Shown: one piece after another, positions 39,422-41,654 of the stretch
Layout of the letters: each line of letters opens with the position of its first letter
How positions within the stretch are numbered: the stretch's first letter is position 1
Source: Chloroflexota bacterium
GTDB taxonomy: Bacteria > Chloroflexota > Anaerolineae > DUEN01
Length of the DNA: 41,654 bases
Direction of reading: 5' to 3'
Assembly (NCBI GenBank): GCA_013152435.1
Contig: JAADGJ010000054.1
Coordinates: 1-41,654, forward strand
Position numbers and translations under genes: made by a program
The notes under the pieces: generated by a model
The model's database searches: none
The model's input: the letters and a program-made list of their open reading frames with translations, nothing else
Told to the model about the DNA's origin: nothing

Positions 39422-40372
39422 ATGATCAGGATCCTGCCACAAGGGAAGCTAGCGAGGAGAGAAGCGCTCTGGTTTTATTTCTTCATCGCACCGTGGATCA
39501 TAGGATTCATCTTATTCACCGGCGGCCCCATCATCGCCTCCCTTTACCTGAGCTTCACCAAATACAATGCGGCCAATCCGCCCCAGTGGATAGGCTTGAC
39601 CAACTATACCCGCCTGTTCCGTGACCGCATCTTCTACAAATCCTTGCAGGTTTCCGCCTATTACACCTTTCTGAGCGTGCCCATTGGGATCGTCGCCTCG
39701 CTGAGCCTGGCTATCCTCCTCAATCAGCGCGTGCCCTTCCTGGGTGTATACCGCACGCTGTATTACCTGCCCTCGGTGATCACCGGCGTGGCGGTCGCGC
39801 TGTTGTTCCAATGGCTGTTGAATCCCAGCTTCGGCATCGTGAACTACGTGATCGCCTGGCTCCTGGGCCCCAATGGGGTCATCCCGCTGGGCATCACGGG
39901 GCCGAGATGGTTCTTCGACCCGAAATGGGTGATCCCGGCCTACGTGCTGCTGAGCTTGTGGGGGTTAGGGGGACCTATGCTGATCTACCTGGCCGGGCTG
40001 CAGGGTGTGCCCACCGCCCTCTATGAGGCGGCCACCATCGACGGGGCCAACGCCTGGCACCGGTTCCGTCACGTCACCCTGCCCATGATCTCCCCGGTCA
40101 TCCTGTTCACCTTCATCACCGGCATCATCGGCTCCTTCCAGGTCTTCACCCAAGCCTACGTGATCTCCAACGGCAGCGGTGGGCCGGCCTACGCCTCCAT
40201 GTTCTATGTGCTCTACCTGTATCTGAACGCCTTCCGGCGTTATCGGTTCGGATACGCGGCTGCCCAGGCGTGGATCCTGTTCCTGGTTATCCTGGGCCTG
40301 ACGATCCTCATGTTCAAGGTTTCCCGGCGAGCTGTGTATTACGAGGCACCTGGGGAAGAGGAAGCGATCTGA
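39422..40372 (+). CDS. Sugar ABC transporter permease, MalF type
   Basis: This is one half of the membrane channel of a carbohydrate uptake (CUT1) importer. The 316-residue protein has six helices and the EAA loop EAATIDGANAWHRFRHVTLP. Early helices FYFFIAPWIIGFILFTGGPIIASLYLSF and YRTLYYLPSVITGVAVALLFQWLLNP are family signatures. ATG 39422 has AAAGGAG upstream. The substrate is not inferable; no glycoside hydrolase or regulator is in view. Confidence 0.93.
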   Translation: MIRILPQGKLARREALWFYFFIAPWIIGFILFTGGPIIASLYLSFTKYNAANPPQWIGLTNYTRLFRDRIFYKSLQVSAYYTFLSVPIGIVASLSLAILLNQRVPFLGVYRTLYYLPSVITGVAVALLFQWLLNPSFGIVNYVIAWLLGPNGVIPLGITGPRWFFDPKWVIPAYVLLSLWGLGGPMLIYLAGLQGVPTALYEAATIDGANAWHRFRHVTLPMISPVILFTFITGIIGSFQVFTQAYVISNGSGGPAYASMFYVLYLYLNAFRRYRFGYAAAQAWILFLVILGLTILMFKVSRRAVYYEAPGEEEAI

Positions 40373-40407
40373 AAGCGTAGGATTGAGATCTCGAGCAGGA
40401 GTGAACC

Positions 40408-41310
40408 ATGGCAGAGCAAACCCTTCGTCCAGCTGCAGCGAGTGTAGTGCAACGTAAGCCGCGCTTTTTCAAGAGCAAGAGGTTCCAAGAGGAATTCACG
40501 CGCGTAGTAGCCACCATTCTGGCCACCGTTGGAGCGCTCTTCATCCTTTTCCCCGTGGCCTGGATGTTCTCCACCTCCCTGAAGACGGAGCTCGAGGCGC
40601 TTAAGATGCCTCCCGTCTGGATCCCGGCCAAGCCTCAATGGCGCAATTACTATGACGCACTGACGTTCAATCCGTTCGGGACCTACTTTAAGAACACGGC
40701 CATCTACGCCATCTCCGTGATGATCGGAGAGGCCCTGTCCTGCTCCTTCATCGCATATGGCTTCGCCCGGCTCCGCGCTCCCGGCCGCAACGCCCTGTTC
40801 CTGTTCGTCCTGAGCACGATGATGGTGCCCTACCAGGTGACTTTGATCCCGCAATATATCCTATTCTCCAAGCTCCGATGGCTCAACTCGTACAAGCCGC
40901 TGATCGTGCCCGCCTGGTTCGGAAGCGCCTATCTGATCTTCCTGCTCCGCCAGTTCTACATGACCCTGCCCAAGGAGTACGATGAGGCGGCCATCATCGA
41001 TGGGGCCACACCGCTAGGGATCTGGTGGCGGATCATCCTGCCGCTCTCGAAGCCGGCGTTGGGCGCCGTTTCCATCATGTCCTTCATCTGGCATTGGAAC
41101 AACTACCTGGGTCCGCTGGTCTACCTGAACGACAACAGTAAGTTCACCGTATCCCTGGGGCTATCCATGTTTCGCACGCCGTTCGGTGGCACGCCCTGGC
41201 ATTGGCTGATGGCCGCGTCGCTGGCCGTGATCATGCCTTGCGTGCTGGTGTTCTTCGTCGCCCAGCGATACTTCATTCAGGGCATCGTCATCACCGGCGT
41301 GAAGGGATAA
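40408..41310 (+). CDS. Sugar ABC transporter permease, MalG type
   Basis: The 300-residue partner of the previous permease has six helices, FPVAWMFSTSLKTELEAL near the N-terminus and the EAA loop DEAAIIDGATPLGIWWRIILP. The C-terminal QRYFIQGIVITGVKG is the classic MalG ending. It starts 35 bases after the MalF-type gene. Confidence 0.95.
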   Translation: MAEQTLRPAAASVVQRKPRFFKSKRFQEEFTRVVATILATVGALFILFPVAWMFSTSLKTELEALKMPPVWIPAKPQWRNYYDALTFNPFGTYFKNTAIYAISVMIGEALSCSFIAYGFARLRAPGRNALFLFVLSTMMVPYQVTLIPQYILFSKLRWLNSYKPLIVPAWFGSAYLIFLLRQFYMTLPKEYDEAAIIDGATPLGIWWRIILPLSKPALGAVSIMSFIWHWNNYLGPLVYLNDNSKFTVSLGLSMFRTPFGGTPWHWLMAASLAVIMPCVLVFFVAQRYFIQGIVITGVKG

Positions 41311-41400
41311 GCCTTGCTCTCCCCCATATATCCATCTCGGTATGAAAGGGGGTGATGAAACAGCATACGGTTTAATCCCAGGCCGCCTCCGGCCCCAAGC

Positions 41401-41454
41401 GTAGGATGCGAGATCCTACCGATTGATCGGTCTGTATGTGTCTCCACAGACACA
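41401..41454 (+). other. Two stem-loops between the permease and binding-protein genes
   Basis: GTAGGAT (41401-41407) pairs with ATCCTAC (41413-41419), and TGTGTCT (41437-41443) with AGACACA (41448-41454). They have no T-runs, so they are better viewed as mRNA-stabilising or processing hairpins in front of the binding-protein gene than as terminators. Confidence 0.5.
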
Positions 41455-41493
41455 CCCTGTCTCACACAACCAGCAGTAGAAAGGAGAGGATAG

Positions 41494-41654
41494 ATGTCTA
41501 ACCGACGCATGAGGCTCATGTTCGGCGTCCTGAGCGTAATGCTGATCGCCATCTTCGTGTTCACCGCCTGTGCCGGAGGCGGCGCGCCCGCGCCGGCGGC
41601 GGAGGAGAAGCCGGCCGCCGAAAAGCCTGCGGAGGAAAAGCCTGCGGAGAAGCG
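41494..41654 (+). CDS. Probable sugar-binding lipoprotein, 5' end only
   Basis: Only the first 53 codons are in the window. They give a signal peptide (RRMRLMFGVLSVMLIAIFVFTAC) with lipobox ending at C26, followed by an Ala/Pro/Glu/Lys-rich linker made of repeated EEKPAAEKPAE-like units. Such linkers are usual after the lipid anchor of CUT1 substrate-binding proteins. Position after the two permeases supports this role. AAGGAGAGG precedes ATG 41494. Confidence 0.8.
   Translation, partial: MSNRRMRLMFGVLSVMLIAIFVFTACAGGGAPAPAAEEKPAAEKPAEEKPAEK

Overview
This window reads as ordinary chromosomal DNA from a GC-rich bacterium, dense with housekeeping genes on both strands. I infer a member of the Chloroflexota. 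The reasons are the style of the proteins (a membrane-anchored baseplate-J-like protein beside ruvX and mltG, an L31 with a long charged tail, an IleRS of the GXHH type), consensus sigma-70 promoters, and long intergenic gaps filled with hairpin-rich repeats. No rRNA gene is present to confirm this. I see no tRNA, CRISPR array, prophage or transposase.

Layout. 1-611 is a repeat-filled gap ending in the alaS promoter. 612-9074 (+) carries alaS, the baseplate-J-like protein, ruvX, mltG, an amino-acid-type binding lipoprotein and a family-4 glycosyltransferase. Converging on it are pyrimidine-nucleoside phosphorylase and an unknown protein (9081-11022, -). 11410-13287 (+) is rplU-rpmA-rpmE behind a perfect consensus promoter and a structured leader, then thymidine kinase. 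13346-14350 (-) is a PiT phosphate permease. 14627-18696 (-) is a tungstate/molybdate uptake and molybdopterin cluster: tupA, two repeats, tupB, tupC, moaC and a moaD-moaE fusion. 18830-19444 (+) is a metallo-hydrolase. 19517-25812 (-) holds sodA, mutL and the quality-control operon tig-clpP-clpX, whose promoter carries a CIRCE-like inverted repeat. 26370-29827 holds a small zinc-ribbon protein, lgt and a UbiB-type kinase. 29987-34331 (+) holds ileS (frameshifted near its 3' end), a DksA/TraR-type zinc-finger protein and lspA. 35039-37673 (+) is a three-gene ABC-2 exporter, followed by a beta-propeller lipoprotein. 39422 to the end (+) is a sugar ABC importer: two permeases and the start of the binding lipoprotein.

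How the genes fit together. Lgt and LspA mature the several lipoproteins encoded here. Tdk and pyrimidine phosphorylase form a pyrimidine salvage pair. The Tup transporter supplies metal oxyanion for the cofactor made by MoaC and MoaDE. Trigger factor and ClpXP form a folding and degradation unit that appears to be under heat-shock-type repression.

Most notable items: (1) ileS carries the GXHH variant of the HIGH motif, linked to mupirocin hyper-resistance, and also a frameshift best explained by loss of one unit of a 7-bp tandem repeat. (2) A near-perfect CIRCE-like operator overlaps the tig-clpP-clpX promoter. (3) A complete 298-bp MITE-like element has 18-bp terminal inverted repeats and a 9-bp target duplication, and a near-identical partial copy lies 34.7 kb away. 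(4) A second family of hairpin repeats occupies nearly every long gap and splits tupA from tupB. I do not see a clearly new multi-gene system. The novelty is in these repeats, the regulatory sites and a few unknown proteins.
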